Positions 1 to 6,680 of a stretch of 13,606 nucleotides of DNA are shown in pieces. Under the pieces are notes generated by a model, which saw only the letters and a list, made by a program, of their open reading frames with translations, was not told the origin of the DNA and ran no database searches. Each line of letters starts with the position of its first letter. The first letter of the stretch is position 1. Location: positions 1-13,606 of the forward strand of contig JACPAP010000262.1 of the NCBI GenBank assembly GCA_016180765.1, in the 5' to 3' direction. A program made the translations under genes and the position numbers. The DNA is from Gemmatimonadota bacterium. Its GTDB lineage: Bacteria > Gemmatimonadota > Gemmatimonadetes > Gemmatimonadales > GWC2-71-9.

Positions 1-884
1 TCGCGGAATCTCCCGGCCGCGATCTCGTCCTCGAGCGTCTTGTTGGTCGCGGCGATGACCCGCACGTCCACCTGAATGGACTTGGCGGCGCCGATCCGGG
101 TGACCACGCCCTCCTGGAGCGCGCGCAGCACCTTGGCCTGGGTCGCCGGGCTCATGTCGCCCACCTCGTCCAGGAACAGGGTGCCGCCGTCCGCCTGCTC
201 GAACTTCCCCGAGCGATCCACGAACGCGCCGGTGAACGATCCCTTCATGTGACCGAACAGCTCGCTCTCGATCAGCTCGCTCGGGATCGCGGCGCAGTTG
301 ACCTCCACGAACGGTTGGTCCCCGCGAGGCGAGGCGGCGTGAACGGCCCGGGCCACCAGCTCCTTTCCGCTGCCGTTCTCGCCCACGATCAGGACGCGGG
401 CGTTGGTCGGAGCCACCTTCTCGATGCGCTGGAGCAGCTCGCGGATCGCGGAACTCTGCCCCACGATTTCGTAGGGCTCGCCCACCGTGGCCCGCAACCG
501 TTCGTGTTCCGAGGCGAGGTCCAGGTGGGCGAAGGTGCGCTTGAGCGTCACCAGGATGCGGTCGGTGTCGAGCGGTTTCTCCAGGAAGTCGTAGGCGCCA
601 AGCTGGGTGGCCTCGACCGCCGTCTGGATGGTGGCGTGCCCGGAGATCATGACCACCTGGGCCCGCGGATCCAGCTCTCGGAGCTGGGCCAGCACCTCGA
701 GCCCGTCCAGGCCCGCCATCTTCACGTCCAGCAGCACCAGGTGGGGGTGGAACTCCGGGTACATCTCCAACGCCTCGGGCCCCGAGGTCACGGTGCGGAC
801 TTCGACCCCCTCGTACTCCAGCAGCTGGCGCAGCGCCTCGCGCACGCCTTTTTCGTCGTCGACGACGAGAACTCTACGCGCCAT
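1..884 (-). CDS. Sigma-54-dependent response regulator, NtrC/NtrX type (3' end outside window)
   Basis: Cytoplasmic transcription activator that, once phosphorylated, uses ATP to open sigma-54 promoters. The visible 294 residues hold a receiver domain (about 1-118) with acidic pocket D9/D10, phospho-acceptor D53 in LLDVKM and K103 in EKPLD. An AAA+ domain follows from about 138, with Walker A GENGSGKE (168-175), the sigma-54 contact loop GSFTGA (215-220) and Walker B GGTLFLDE (233-240). The rest of the AAA+ domain and the expected Fis-type HTH lie beyond the left edge. The GEN-type Walker A and GSFTGA loop recall NtrX more than NtrC. The ATG at 884 is supported by GGAGGGAG (895-902, 10 nt upstream). 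It is last of a minus-strand run after larE, thpR and a membrane protein, with a 98-bp gap. No partner kinase is in the window. The loop is preceded by HMK where HEK is usual. Confidence 0.93.
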   Translation of the reverse strand, partial: MARRVLVVDDEKGVREALRQLLEYEGVEVRTVTSGPEALEMYPEFHPHLVLLDVKMAGLDGLEVLAQLRELDPRAQVVMISGHATIQTAVEATQLGAYDFLEKPLDTDRILVTLKRTFAHLDLASEHERLRATVGEPYEIVGQSSAIRELLQRIEKVAPTNARVLIVGENGSGKELVARAVHAASPRGDQPFVEVNCAAIPSELIESELFGHMKGSFTGAFVDRSGKFEQADGGTLFLDEVGDMSPATQAKVLRALQEGVVTRIGAAKSIQVDVRVIAATNKTLEDEIAAGRFR

Positions 885-924
885 CGGCTATCGGCTCCCT
901 CCATCCAGGTGAATCGCGGGGGAC

Positions 925-952
925 GGGAAACGGGAAAGGGGAAACGGGAAAC
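925..952. repeat. Short tandem GGGAAAC repeat between two genes
   Basis: Four near-perfect copies of GGGAAAC lie end to end in the 98-bp gap between the membrane-protein gene and the response-regulator gene; the second copy ends in G instead of C. A related stretch, GGGGAAACGGGAAGG, lies at about 1120-1135 inside the neighbouring coding region, where it encodes part of a Phe-Pro-Phe-Pro run. No hairpin or function is apparent. The unit length suggests slippage-generated simple sequence. Confidence 0.75.
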
Positions 953-982
953 GTATGACGCGCACGGAGCTCCGTTTACCGA

Positions 983-1663
983 TCATCCGTCCGCCCGCCG
1001 ATAGAATGTGACTCCGCTCGGTCGAATCCGCAGGTCGCCCACGGTGGCCGGGACGGGGATCGGGACGATCCCGTCCGGCCGTCTCGTCAGCTGGTTCACC
1101 AGGAGCGGCACCGCCGATCGGGGAAACGGGAAGGATCGCACCACGAACGAGTCCGGCTCCCACGCCACGGCGCCCACCGCCGCCACGCGCGCCCCGCCCG
1201 AGACCCGGACCGGCTCCCGCGCGCTCAGGATCCCGGCCAGCGGGCGAAGCAGCGCGGCACCGAGCAGCTCGGTGTTGAGCAGGGCCCGAACCTCGAAGCG
1301 GTCTTCGTGCAGCGTGACCTCGATCGAATCCAGCGCGGCCCGGCCGGCAGGGCCCAAGCCCACGGCGATGAACGACGCCATTTCATCGGCCGACAACGTC
1401 ACGTACGCCGGCCCGCCCCGCCGCGCCATCGCCTCCTGTTTGCGCCGCGCGGCCTCGAACGCTTCGGCCGAGGGCCGGCCCGTGCTCGGGACGGAGTCCG
1501 CGCCGGAGAGCGGAGACGAAGCCGGGGACTCCCGCTCCACGATGGAGCGATACAACCCGCCGAGTTGCGCGCGGTAGTGCCACCCGGCGATACCGCCCGC
1601 CGCGGCCACGGTCAGGCACCCGATGCCGGCCAGCAGGTTCTTGAGACATCCGCCCTCGGCCAT
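983..1663 (-). CDS. Membrane-anchored protein of unknown function
   Basis: A 226-residue protein that I do not recognise with certainty. Residues about 7-28 are hydrophobic and rich in Gly, Ala, Leu and Cys, giving a single N-terminal membrane anchor or uncleaved signal. Residues 43-65 are Ser/Pro-rich and probably a flexible linker, followed by a charged, possibly helical stretch (66-82). From about 86 to the end there is an alternating beta-rich pattern, ending in a VGDLRIRPSGVTFYR segment. By that pattern it could be a periplasmic lipid-binding-like domain of the YpmS/LmeA sort, but this is only resemblance. Its ATG (1663-1661) overlaps the thpR stop by one base (TGATG), so translation is probably coupled. 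No catalytic motif is visible. Confidence 0.8.
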   Translation of the reverse strand: MAEGGCLKNLLAGIGCLTVAAAGGIAGWHYRAQLGGLYRSIVERESPASSPLSGADSVPSTGRPSAEAFEAARRKQEAMARRGGPAYVTLSADEMASFIAVGLGPAGRAALDSIEVTLHEDRFEVRALLNTELLGAALLRPLAGILSAREPVRVSGGARVAAVGAVAWEPDSFVVRSFPFPRSAVPLLVNQLTRRPDGIVPIPVPATVGDLRIRPSGVTFYRRADG

Positions 1664-2223
1664 CAGCCGGCCAGCAGCGCGGCGTGACGCCGAGTGTAGC
1701 GGGCCCCGTCTCGTGCCAGCTGGCTCTCCATCAGATCCACGGACTCCACCATGCTCTCCCCGGTGAACGTCAGCGCGTCCATCCGATCTTCGAGATCGCG
1801 GAACGCGCCGGCCCGCGCGTCACGCTGAGCGCGGCCCAGGGTCAGGTGCGGGTGGAACGCCCGGCCCTCGAGCGGGAACCCCAGCCGCTCCAGCTCCTGT
1901 TCCACCCGGTGCTGCAGCAGCTCCAGCGCGGGCACCGGCTCACAGCCGGCCCAGACCACGCGCGGGCGGGAGAGCGATGGGAACGCGCCGAACCCGCCCA
2001 CCGACAGCGTGAACCGCTTGGCGCCCTGAACGGCCAGGCCGATCGCCACCACCACCTGGGGTTCGCGGTCCGGCTTCACTTCACCCAGGAACTTGAGCGT
2101 CAGATGCACGCCGTCCGGCGCCACCCAGCGGACCGGATAGCCGGCCGTGCGCAGCGGCTCGGCCGCCTCCCACAGGCGCTGGCGCAGGTCCGGCGGGAGG
2201 TTGATGGCAATGAACAGGCGCAT
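1663..2223 (-). CDS. thpR: RNA 2',3'-cyclic phosphodiesterase ThpR (2H family)
   Basis: A 186-residue member of the 2H phosphoesterase superfamily. The family hydrolyses 2',3'-cyclic phosphate RNA ends to 2'-phosphomonoesters and was first described as an RNA 2'-5' ligase. Both signature H-x-T-x motifs are present: HLTL at 40-43 and HLTL at 126-129, the two His-Thr pairs of the active site. The N-terminus MRLFIAINLPPDL and the motif HLTLKFLGEV are typical, and the length matches the family. The ATG at 2223 is 5 bases after the larE stop. The frame stays open upstream into larE, but the conserved MRLFIAI start fixes the 5' end. It shares a transcript with larE and overlaps the next gene by one base. 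The biological RNA substrate is unknown. Confidence 0.93.
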   Translation of the reverse strand: MRLFIAINLPPDLRQRLWEAAEPLRTAGYPVRWVAPDGVHLTLKFLGEVKPDREPQVVVAIGLAVQGAKRFTLSVGGFGAFPSLSRPRVVWAGCEPVPALELLQHRVEQELERLGFPLEGRAFHPHLTLGRAQRDARAGAFRDLEDRMDALTFTGESMVESVDLMESQLARDGARYTRRHAALLAG

Positions 2224-2228
2224 GCCGC

Positions 2229-3056
2229 CTAGCGGCCTTCTGCCAGCACTTCGAGCTTGGGCGCGGCGGCGGCGAGCAGGCTGCCCCGACGATAGCCGAG
2301 GAGATCGAGCGTCACCTGGGCGAAGCCCAACTCGCGGAAACGCGCAACCAGCCGCCCCCGGTGAGCCCGGACGCGGTCGAACTGCGACGGCTCCACTTCG
2401 ATTCGTGCCTCGGGGCCGCGGTGCCGCACGCGGAGATCGCCCTCGACGCCCACCGAGCGCAGCAACTCCTCGCCGGCTTCCACCTGCCGGAGCCGGCGCG
2501 GTGTGACGCTCAACCCGTACATGATCCGGCTCGAGAGACAGGGCGCCGCGGGGGCGTTCCAGACGGGGATGCCCAGTTCGTGCGCCTCGGCCCGCACGTC
2601 GGCCTTGGTGTAGCCGGCTTCGGCCAGCGGCGACCGGATCTGGTACTCGGCAGCCGCCTCGAGGCCGGGGCGATGCTCGCCTAGATCGTCGGCGTTGGTG
2701 CCGTCGGCCACGATCGCGATCTTGCGGGCCCGCGCGGCGGCGGTCAGCTTGCCCCACAGCTCCCGCTTGCAGAAATAGCAGCGGCTCGGCGCATTGGCCA
2801 CATAGTCGGCGTCGTCCAGTTCGTCAGTGGGTATCTCGAGCACCTGGAGATCGAACTGCCGCGCGACTGCCAGCGCCTGGTGGTGCTGCGTCTTCGGATA
2901 AGACGCCGAGATGCCCAGGGCCGCGACCACGCGGTCCCGTCCCAAGGCCCGCCGGGCCACCACGGCGAGGAGCGCCGAGTCCACGCCGCCGGAATAGCCC
3001 ACCAGCATGGACCGGTACGTGGCGACCAGCGCCTCCAGCCTGGTGCGGGCCGACAT
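2229..3056 (-). CDS. larE: LarE, sulfur transferase for nickel-pincer cofactor synthesis
   Basis: A 275-residue ATP-dependent PP-loop enzyme that inserts sulfur into pyridinium-3,5-biscarboxylate mononucleotide on the way to the nickel-pincer nucleotide cofactor of lactate racemase and related enzymes. The PP-loop SGGVDS is at 22-27. Three cysteines are notable: C93 and C96 in CYFCK, and C173 in PCLSSR, the position of the sacrificial cysteine of Lactiplantibacillus LarE. This three-Cys set matches the LarE subgroup reported to carry a [4Fe-4S] cluster. No larB, larC or racemase gene is in the window. No convincing Shine-Dalgarno precedes the ATG at 3056; a TATTCT (3068-3063) placed to start transcription at or near the A of ATG suggests a possible leaderless mRNA. 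First gene of the leftward run. Confidence 0.93.
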   Translation of the reverse strand: MSARTRLEALVATYRSMLVGYSGGVDSALLAVVARRALGRDRVVAALGISASYPKTQHHQALAVARQFDLQVLEIPTDELDDADYVANAPSRCYFCKRELWGKLTAAARARKIAIVADGTNADDLGEHRPGLEAAAEYQIRSPLAEAGYTKADVRAEAHELGIPVWNAPAAPCLSSRIMYGLSVTPRRLRQVEAGEELLRSVGVEGDLRVRHRGPEARIEVEPSQFDRVRAHRGRLVARFRELGFAQVTLDLLGYRRGSLLAAAAPKLEVLAEGR

Positions 3057-3062
3057 GCCGAC

Positions 3063-3068
3063 AGAATA
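3063..3068 (-). promoter_or_regulatory. Possible -10 element of larE (leaderless start)
   Basis: On the minus strand TATTCT (4 of 6 matches to TATAAT) ends six bases before the larE ATG, so transcription would begin at about the A of the start codon. No recognisable -35 hexamer lies 16-18 bp upstream, and there is no Shine-Dalgarno. Weak call, based only on spacing and the missing ribosome site. Confidence 0.2.
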
Positions 3069-3106
3069 ACGGAGGGCCGGGGGTGATGGAAGCCGAACGC
3101 GGCGTG

Positions 3107-3191
3107 GGTGCCGGCAGCCTGGGGTCTCGGGACTGGCCGCTGTCGCTTCGCTTGATTGGGGGCGGAGCCAGAGAGCCAGACTGCCGGCACC
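3107..3191. other. 85-bp long imperfect hairpin element in the larE/cyclodeaminase divergent region
   Basis: A perfect 11-bp inverted repeat, GGTGCCGGCAG (3107-3117) and CTGCCGGCACC (3181-3191), encloses further nested pairing: 3119-3122 with 3176-3179, 3125-3128 with 3171-3174, 3134-3136 with 3168-3170, and 3137-3140 with 3162-3165. That leaves a 21-nt loop (3141-3161). About 26 pairs in 85 nt is well beyond incidental pairing. Transcribed rightward it would sit in the cyclodeaminase leader (116 nt before the ATG at 3307); leftward it lies 51 bp upstream of larE. It could be a structured RNA leader, a small RNA, or a palindromic mobile repeat. No tRNA features or U-tract are seen. Confidence 0.5.
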
Positions 3192-3306
3192 GAATTCGCG
3201 GAGCTAATCTGGGAGCAGCGCCTCAACAAAGCGTCAACTGGTTATCCGGCCGCAAGTTGCATGGGTCGATCGAGGCACGCGCGTCACAGGGAGGAGCGGC
3301 TCAGGC

Positions 3307-3355
3307 ATGAAGATCGTGGAAGAACGGGAGCTTCGCGCCGCCGTGGGCCCGGAAA
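3307..3355 (+). pseudogene. Displaced N-terminal fragment of the cyclodeaminase gene
   Basis: An ATG at 3307 is preceded at 10 nt by AGGGAGGAG (3288-3296), the strongest ribosome site in the area. It encodes MKIVEERELRAAVGPE, a typical beginning of the ornithine cyclodeaminase/mu-crystallin family. The rest of the family homology resumes at about 3351-3356, but in the +1 frame (KVHVKGAY). Read from this ATG, translation leaves the homologous frame. Roughly 40 residues normally found between these two segments are absent. This looks like a small deletion that also changed the frame; a sequencing or assembly error is equally possible. Confidence 0.7.
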
Positions 3356-4168
3356 GTGCACGTGAAAGGCGCCTATCTTCGGGGGTCGCCGATCTTCGCG
3401 CTGAAAGTCGCGACCGGGTTCTACCACAACGCCGCGCGCAACCTGCCGACCGGAGCCGGCCTGTTCCTGGTGTTCGACGCGGCCACCGGCTTCCCCCTCG
3501 CGTTGCTGCGCGACAACGCGTATCTGACGGATCTCCGCACCGGCGCCGCGGGCGCGCTGGCCGCGCGGCACCTTGCTCGCGAGCAGCTTGGGAAGGTAGC
3601 GATCCTCGGCAGCGGGATTCAGGCGCGCCACCAGGCCCGTTGCCTCTCCCTGGTTCGGCGCTGGAGAGAAACGACGGCCTGGAGTCCCACACGCGAACAC
3701 GTCGAGCAGTACTGCCGTGAGATGACGGACCAGCTCCGTGTGCCGTTCCGAGCCGTCCCCGCGCCGGAAGAGGCAGTTCGCGGCGCCGACCTGGTGATCA
3801 CCACCACGCCGAGTCGGCGACCGGTCGTCGAAGCTGGCTGGCTGGCGCCTCACGTCACGGTGATCGCCGTGGGCTCGGACGGACCGGAGAAGCAGGAGCT
3901 GGCCGCCGAGTGCCTGGCCCGAGCCGACAAGGTGATCGCCGACCGGCTGAGCCAATGCCTGGAGCTCGGCGAGATCCACCACGCGGTGCGGTATGGGCTG
4001 CTGGACCCGGCCCGCGTGTACGCCGAGCTGGGCGACGTCGTCGCCGGCAAGAAACCGGGGCGCGAAGGAGACGAGTTGATCATCTGCGATCTCACGGGCG
4101 TGGGAGCCCAGGACGCCGCCATCGCCGAAGTCGCGTGGCGCAAACTCGTGGCCGGTGCGTCCGACTGA
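3356..4168 (+). CDS. Ornithine cyclodeaminase / mu-crystallin family protein, N-terminally damaged
   Basis: A 270-residue reading frame from a GTG; intact relatives are usually about 310-330 residues. Members are NAD(P)-dependent: ornithine or lysine cyclodeaminases, Delta1-pyrroline-2-carboxylate reductases, EutC-type and opine-pathway enzymes. Visible features are the LKVATGF segment (16-22) with the conserved active-site Lys, DLRTGAAGA, the Rossmann glycine motif LGSGIQA (85-91), VGSDGPEKQEL around the catalytic Asp, and ICDLTGVGAQDAAIA near the C-terminus. The N-terminal substrate-binding part, including the QPxR-type Arg region, is missing. Its natural start appears to be the ATG at 3307 in another frame. 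Without a ribosome site at 3356, a functional product is doubtful. The TGA overlaps the next ATG by one base (TGATG). The exact substrate cannot be told. Confidence 0.8.
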   Translation: MHVKGAYLRGSPIFALKVATGFYHNAARNLPTGAGLFLVFDAATGFPLALLRDNAYLTDLRTGAAGALAARHLAREQLGKVAILGSGIQARHQARCLSLVRRWRETTAWSPTREHVEQYCREMTDQLRVPFRAVPAPEEAVRGADLVITTTPSRRPVVEAGWLAPHVTVIAVGSDGPEKQELAAECLARADKVIADRLSQCLELGEIHHAVRYGLLDPARVYAELGDVVAGKKPGREGDELIICDLTGVGAQDAAIAEVAWRKLVAGASD

Positions 4169-5295
4169 TGCCCCTCCCCTTCGCTCACTCCCCCGATCTG
4201 ACGCTGGGCGTCGAGCTGGAGCTCCAGCTGCTGGACCCCCAGTCCCGGGATCTGTCCCCCGCTTGCGGGCGCGTGCTCGAGCGCCTCGGTCCGGACCACC
4301 CGAACGTCCGGCCGGAGATCTTCCAGTCGATGTTGGAAGTGAGCACCGGCGTGTGCCGGGATGTGAGTCAGGTCCGCCGGGAGCTGGAAGCAACGGTGAC
4401 CCTGGTGCGGCGGGCGTGCGAGGAGGTCGGCGTGGAGCTGGCGTCCTCCGGCTCGCACCCGTTCGCGCGCTATAGCGATCGCATCGTCTATCCCGCGGAG
4501 CGATACCAGGGCCTGATCGACCGCAACCGATGGATCGCCCGCAGGCTGATGATCTTCGGCATGCACGCCCACATCGGGGCGCGGGACGGGCCCCATGCCA
4601 TGGCCCTGATCAATGGCCTGACACCGTATTTGCCTCATGTCTTGGCCTTGTCGGCCAGCTCACCGTTCTGGCAGGGGCAGGATACCGGCCTGGCGTCGTC
4701 CCGCATCACCATCTTCGAGGCGTTGCCCACGGCGGGCCACCCCTGTGTGTTCGACACCTGGCAGGAGTTCGAGTACGCGTTCGACGCCATGATCGCCTCG
4801 CGCGCCATCAACTCCGTCAAGGACATCTGGTGGGACATCCGGCCCAGTCCCGGCTACGGGACCGTGGAGGTGCGAATCGCGGACTGCCCGCCCACGTTAT
4901 CCGAGACGGTGGCCATCGTGGCGCTGCTTCACAGCCTGGCCGCCTGGATCGACGAGGAGTACCGCCAGCCGACGGGCCGGCTGCGGACCCAGCCGTACTG
5001 GGCGGTCCGCGAGAACAAATGGCGCGCCTCACGTTGGGGGCTGGAGGCGGAGGCCGTGGTGGACGACCGCGGGCAAACGGTGCTCCTGCGCAACGACCTC
5101 GACTCGATCCTCACCGAGCTGGCGCCCCACGCCGAGCGCATCGGGGCCCGCGAGGAGCTCCAGGGCCTGGCGCGGCCGCTGCAACAGGGCGGCAGCTACG
5201 AGCGCCAGCGGCGGGTCTACGCGCGAGAGGGCTCGCTGGTCGCCGTGGTGGATGCGCTGATCGACGAATTCCGGCACGACCGGTTTGCCGGATGA
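4168..5295 (+). CDS. ybdK: YbdK-type carboxylate-amine ligase (glutamate-cysteine ligase 2 family)
   Basis: A 375-residue member of the GCS2 family, the usual length. E. coli YbdK has weak gamma-glutamylcysteine ligase activity; related enzymes join a carboxylate, often glutamate, to an amine using ATP. Family landmarks are LGVELELQLLD (13-23) with metal/substrate-binding acidic residues, SSGSHPFARY (93-102), GMHAHIG (131-137), WWDIRPSPGYGTVEVRIAD (221-239) and a C-terminal Arg-rich helical region. The ATG at 4168 overlaps the preceding stop by one base, so translation is coupled. The frame is open further upstream, but that part reads the cyclodeaminase gene out of frame. No glutathione synthetase (gshB) is nearby, so glutathione synthesis is not shown; a small-molecule amide ligase acting with the cyclodeaminase product is an alternative. 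It ends 56 bp from a convergent gene. Confidence 0.9.
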   Translation: MPLPFAHSPDLTLGVELELQLLDPQSRDLSPACGRVLERLGPDHPNVRPEIFQSMLEVSTGVCRDVSQVRRELEATVTLVRRACEEVGVELASSGSHPFARYSDRIVYPAERYQGLIDRNRWIARRLMIFGMHAHIGARDGPHAMALINGLTPYLPHVLALSASSPFWQGQDTGLASSRITIFEALPTAGHPCVFDTWQEFEYAFDAMIASRAINSVKDIWWDIRPSPGYGTVEVRIADCPPTLSETVAIVALLHSLAAWIDEEYRQPTGRLRTQPYWAVRENKWRASRWGLEAEAVVDDRGQTVLLRNDLDSILTELAPHAERIGAREELQGLARPLQQGGSYERQRRVYAREGSLVAVVDALIDEFRHDRFAG

Positions 5296-5305
5296 GCCGG
5301 CGTGG

Positions 5306-5350
5306 GGAATGTCAAATGCTGAACCGGGTATGATGAACGTCGAAGGGAAC
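5306..5350. repeat. Degenerate AT-richer intergenic repeat, copy A
   Basis: The 56-bp gap between convergent ybdK and permease genes contains GAATGTC, a GAACC-GG segment and several GAA(C/T) units, set in an otherwise GC-rich window. A similar arrangement (GAATGTCGAACCAGG followed by TTGAATCTCGAATT) occurs at 11081-11118. Both are intergenic. The similarity is loose and no stem-loop terminator was found here. Confidence 0.35.
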
Positions 5351-5351
5351 T

Positions 5352-6680
5352 TCAAGCTTCTCCGGATCCACCGTTCCTCCGACCCCGCCAGTAGCGGTAC
5401 ACCGGAACGCCGGCGAGGATGATCGCCCCTCCGATCCCGGACTCGAGTGGCGACTCCGTGATGGTGCTCGCCACCAACCACAGCGCAAACGCGATGAACA
5501 CCATCGGTGTCACCGGATACCCCCACACCCGGTACGGTCGCGGCAGCTGGGGAGCGACCGCGCGGAGTCGCATGACGGCCGCCGCCGACATGCCGTAGAA
5601 CATCCAGGACGCGAACACCACGTACGTGAATAGCTGGTCGTACGTGCCGGTGAGCGCGAACGCCGCCGCTACCGCTCCCTGGGTCAGCAGCGCCGCGTTG
5701 GGAGTGTGGAAGCGCGGATGCACCCCACCCATCCAGCGGAAGAACAACCCCGCCCGACTCACCGCGTACGGGATCCGCGCCGACGTCAACACGATGCCGT
5801 TGTTGGCGCCCAGCGTGGAGACGATGATCGCGCCGGCCACCAACGCCGCACCCAACGGCCCGATCAGCACCATGGCGGCGTCCGACCCCACCAGCGACGA
5901 CTGCGCCATCCGGTGCGGAGATAAGACGTACAGGTAGGCGGCGTTGGTCAACGCGTACAGCCCCACGACTAGGAACACCGAGATCGCGATGGAGCGCGGG
6001 AGCGTCCGTCCGGGGTCTCGCACTTCGCTCCCCACGTAGGTGATCTCGATCCAGCCGTCGTACGCCCAGAGCACGGCCACCATGGCCACACTGAATGCAC
6101 CGGCGAGACCGGCCAGATTCCCCCCCGGGAAGAAGGGCCGGAAATGCTCGGCCGACCCTCCCGGCAGCAACAACGCAGACCCGACCAGGGCCCCCAACGC
6201 GCCGATCTTGAGCAGCGTCAGCACGTTTTGCACCCGAGCGCCAAGCTTGAGCCCCAGACAGTTGACCGCAGTCAGGGCCACGATGGACCCGACGGCTACG
6301 GCCTTGACGGCGGCGCTCCCCAGCGGGACGAAAAACCCCACATAGGTGGCGAATCCCACCGCGATGGCCGCCACCGACGCGGGGTTGATGATGAGCGCCG
6401 CCGTCCAGGCATAGAGAAAGCCCCAGACCGGGCCATACGCCCGTTCCAGATAGACGAAGATCCCGCCTGCCTCGGGGAGCGCCGCGCCCAGCTCGGCGAC
6501 GCACAGGGCCCCCAACAGCGATACCGCGCCACCAGCCACCCAGACCAGCAGCATGAGGGACGGGTTGGGCAGGCTGGCGGCCACCGTCGCGGGAACGATG
6601 AAGATCGCCGAAGCGATCATCGTCCCGACATTGATCATGGTGGCGTCGAGCAGGGTGAGCTCGCGCCGGAGCTCGGTCAC
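5352..6680 (-). CDS. APC-superfamily amino-acid permease
   Basis: A 442-residue inner-membrane transporter with about 12 hydrophobic segments, of the amino acid-polyamine-organocation superfamily (LAT/SteT-like). Typical signs are the N-terminal LTLLDATMINVGTM entering TM1, PEAGGIFVYLERAYGP between TM2 and TM3, an AYDGWIEITYVGSEVRDP segment around TM6, and PRSIAIS after it. The start is taken as GTG at 6680 because it forms a GTGA overlap with the upstream oxidoreductase stop and places TM1 correctly; the frame extends upstream but only as an Arg-rich shadow of that gene. In TM1 the usual GSGIF motif of the unwound substrate site reads ASAIF (23-27), which may alter substrate recognition. Last gene of the four-gene operon, so it probably imports the compound handled by the enzymes upstream. 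Confidence 0.92.
   Translation of the reverse strand: MTELRRELTLLDATMINVGTMIASAIFIVPATVAASLPNPSLMLLVWVAGGAVSLLGALCVAELGAALPEAGGIFVYLERAYGPVWGFLYAWTAALIINPASVAAIAVGFATYVGFFVPLGSAAVKAVAVGSIVALTAVNCLGLKLGARVQNVLTLLKIGALGALVGSALLLPGGSAEHFRPFFPGGNLAGLAGAFSVAMVAVLWAYDGWIEITYVGSEVRDPGRTLPRSIAISVFLVVGLYALTNAAYLYVLSPHRMAQSSLVGSDAAMVLIGPLGAALVAGAIIVSTLGANNGIVLTSARIPYAVSRAGLFFRWMGGVHPRFHTPNAALLTQGAVAAAFALTGTYDQLFTYVVFASWMFYGMSAAAVMRLRAVAPQLPRPYRVWGYPVTPMVFIAFALWLVASTITESPLESGIGGAIILAGVPVYRYWRGRRNGGSGEA

Noticed and set aside
249..1004. Long plus-strand open frame over the response-regulator gene
   Set aside because: It is antisense to a clear receiver-AAA+ protein; high GC keeps the opposite strand open. 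The translation is low-complexity and matches no family.
2224..2757. 178-residue N-terminal extension of ThpR
   Set aside because: It is Arg-rich and overlaps larE in another frame; the conserved MRLFIAINLPP start lies at 2223, five bases after the larE stop.
3107..3191. The 85-nt hairpin as a tRNA
   Set aside because: The length is right, but the outer stem is 11 bp and there are no D, anticodon or T arms and no GGTTC box.
3910..4167. 86-residue N-terminal extension of the YbdK-like ligase
   Set aside because: It overlaps the cyclodeaminase coding sequence out of frame, and the family length fits the ATG at 4168.
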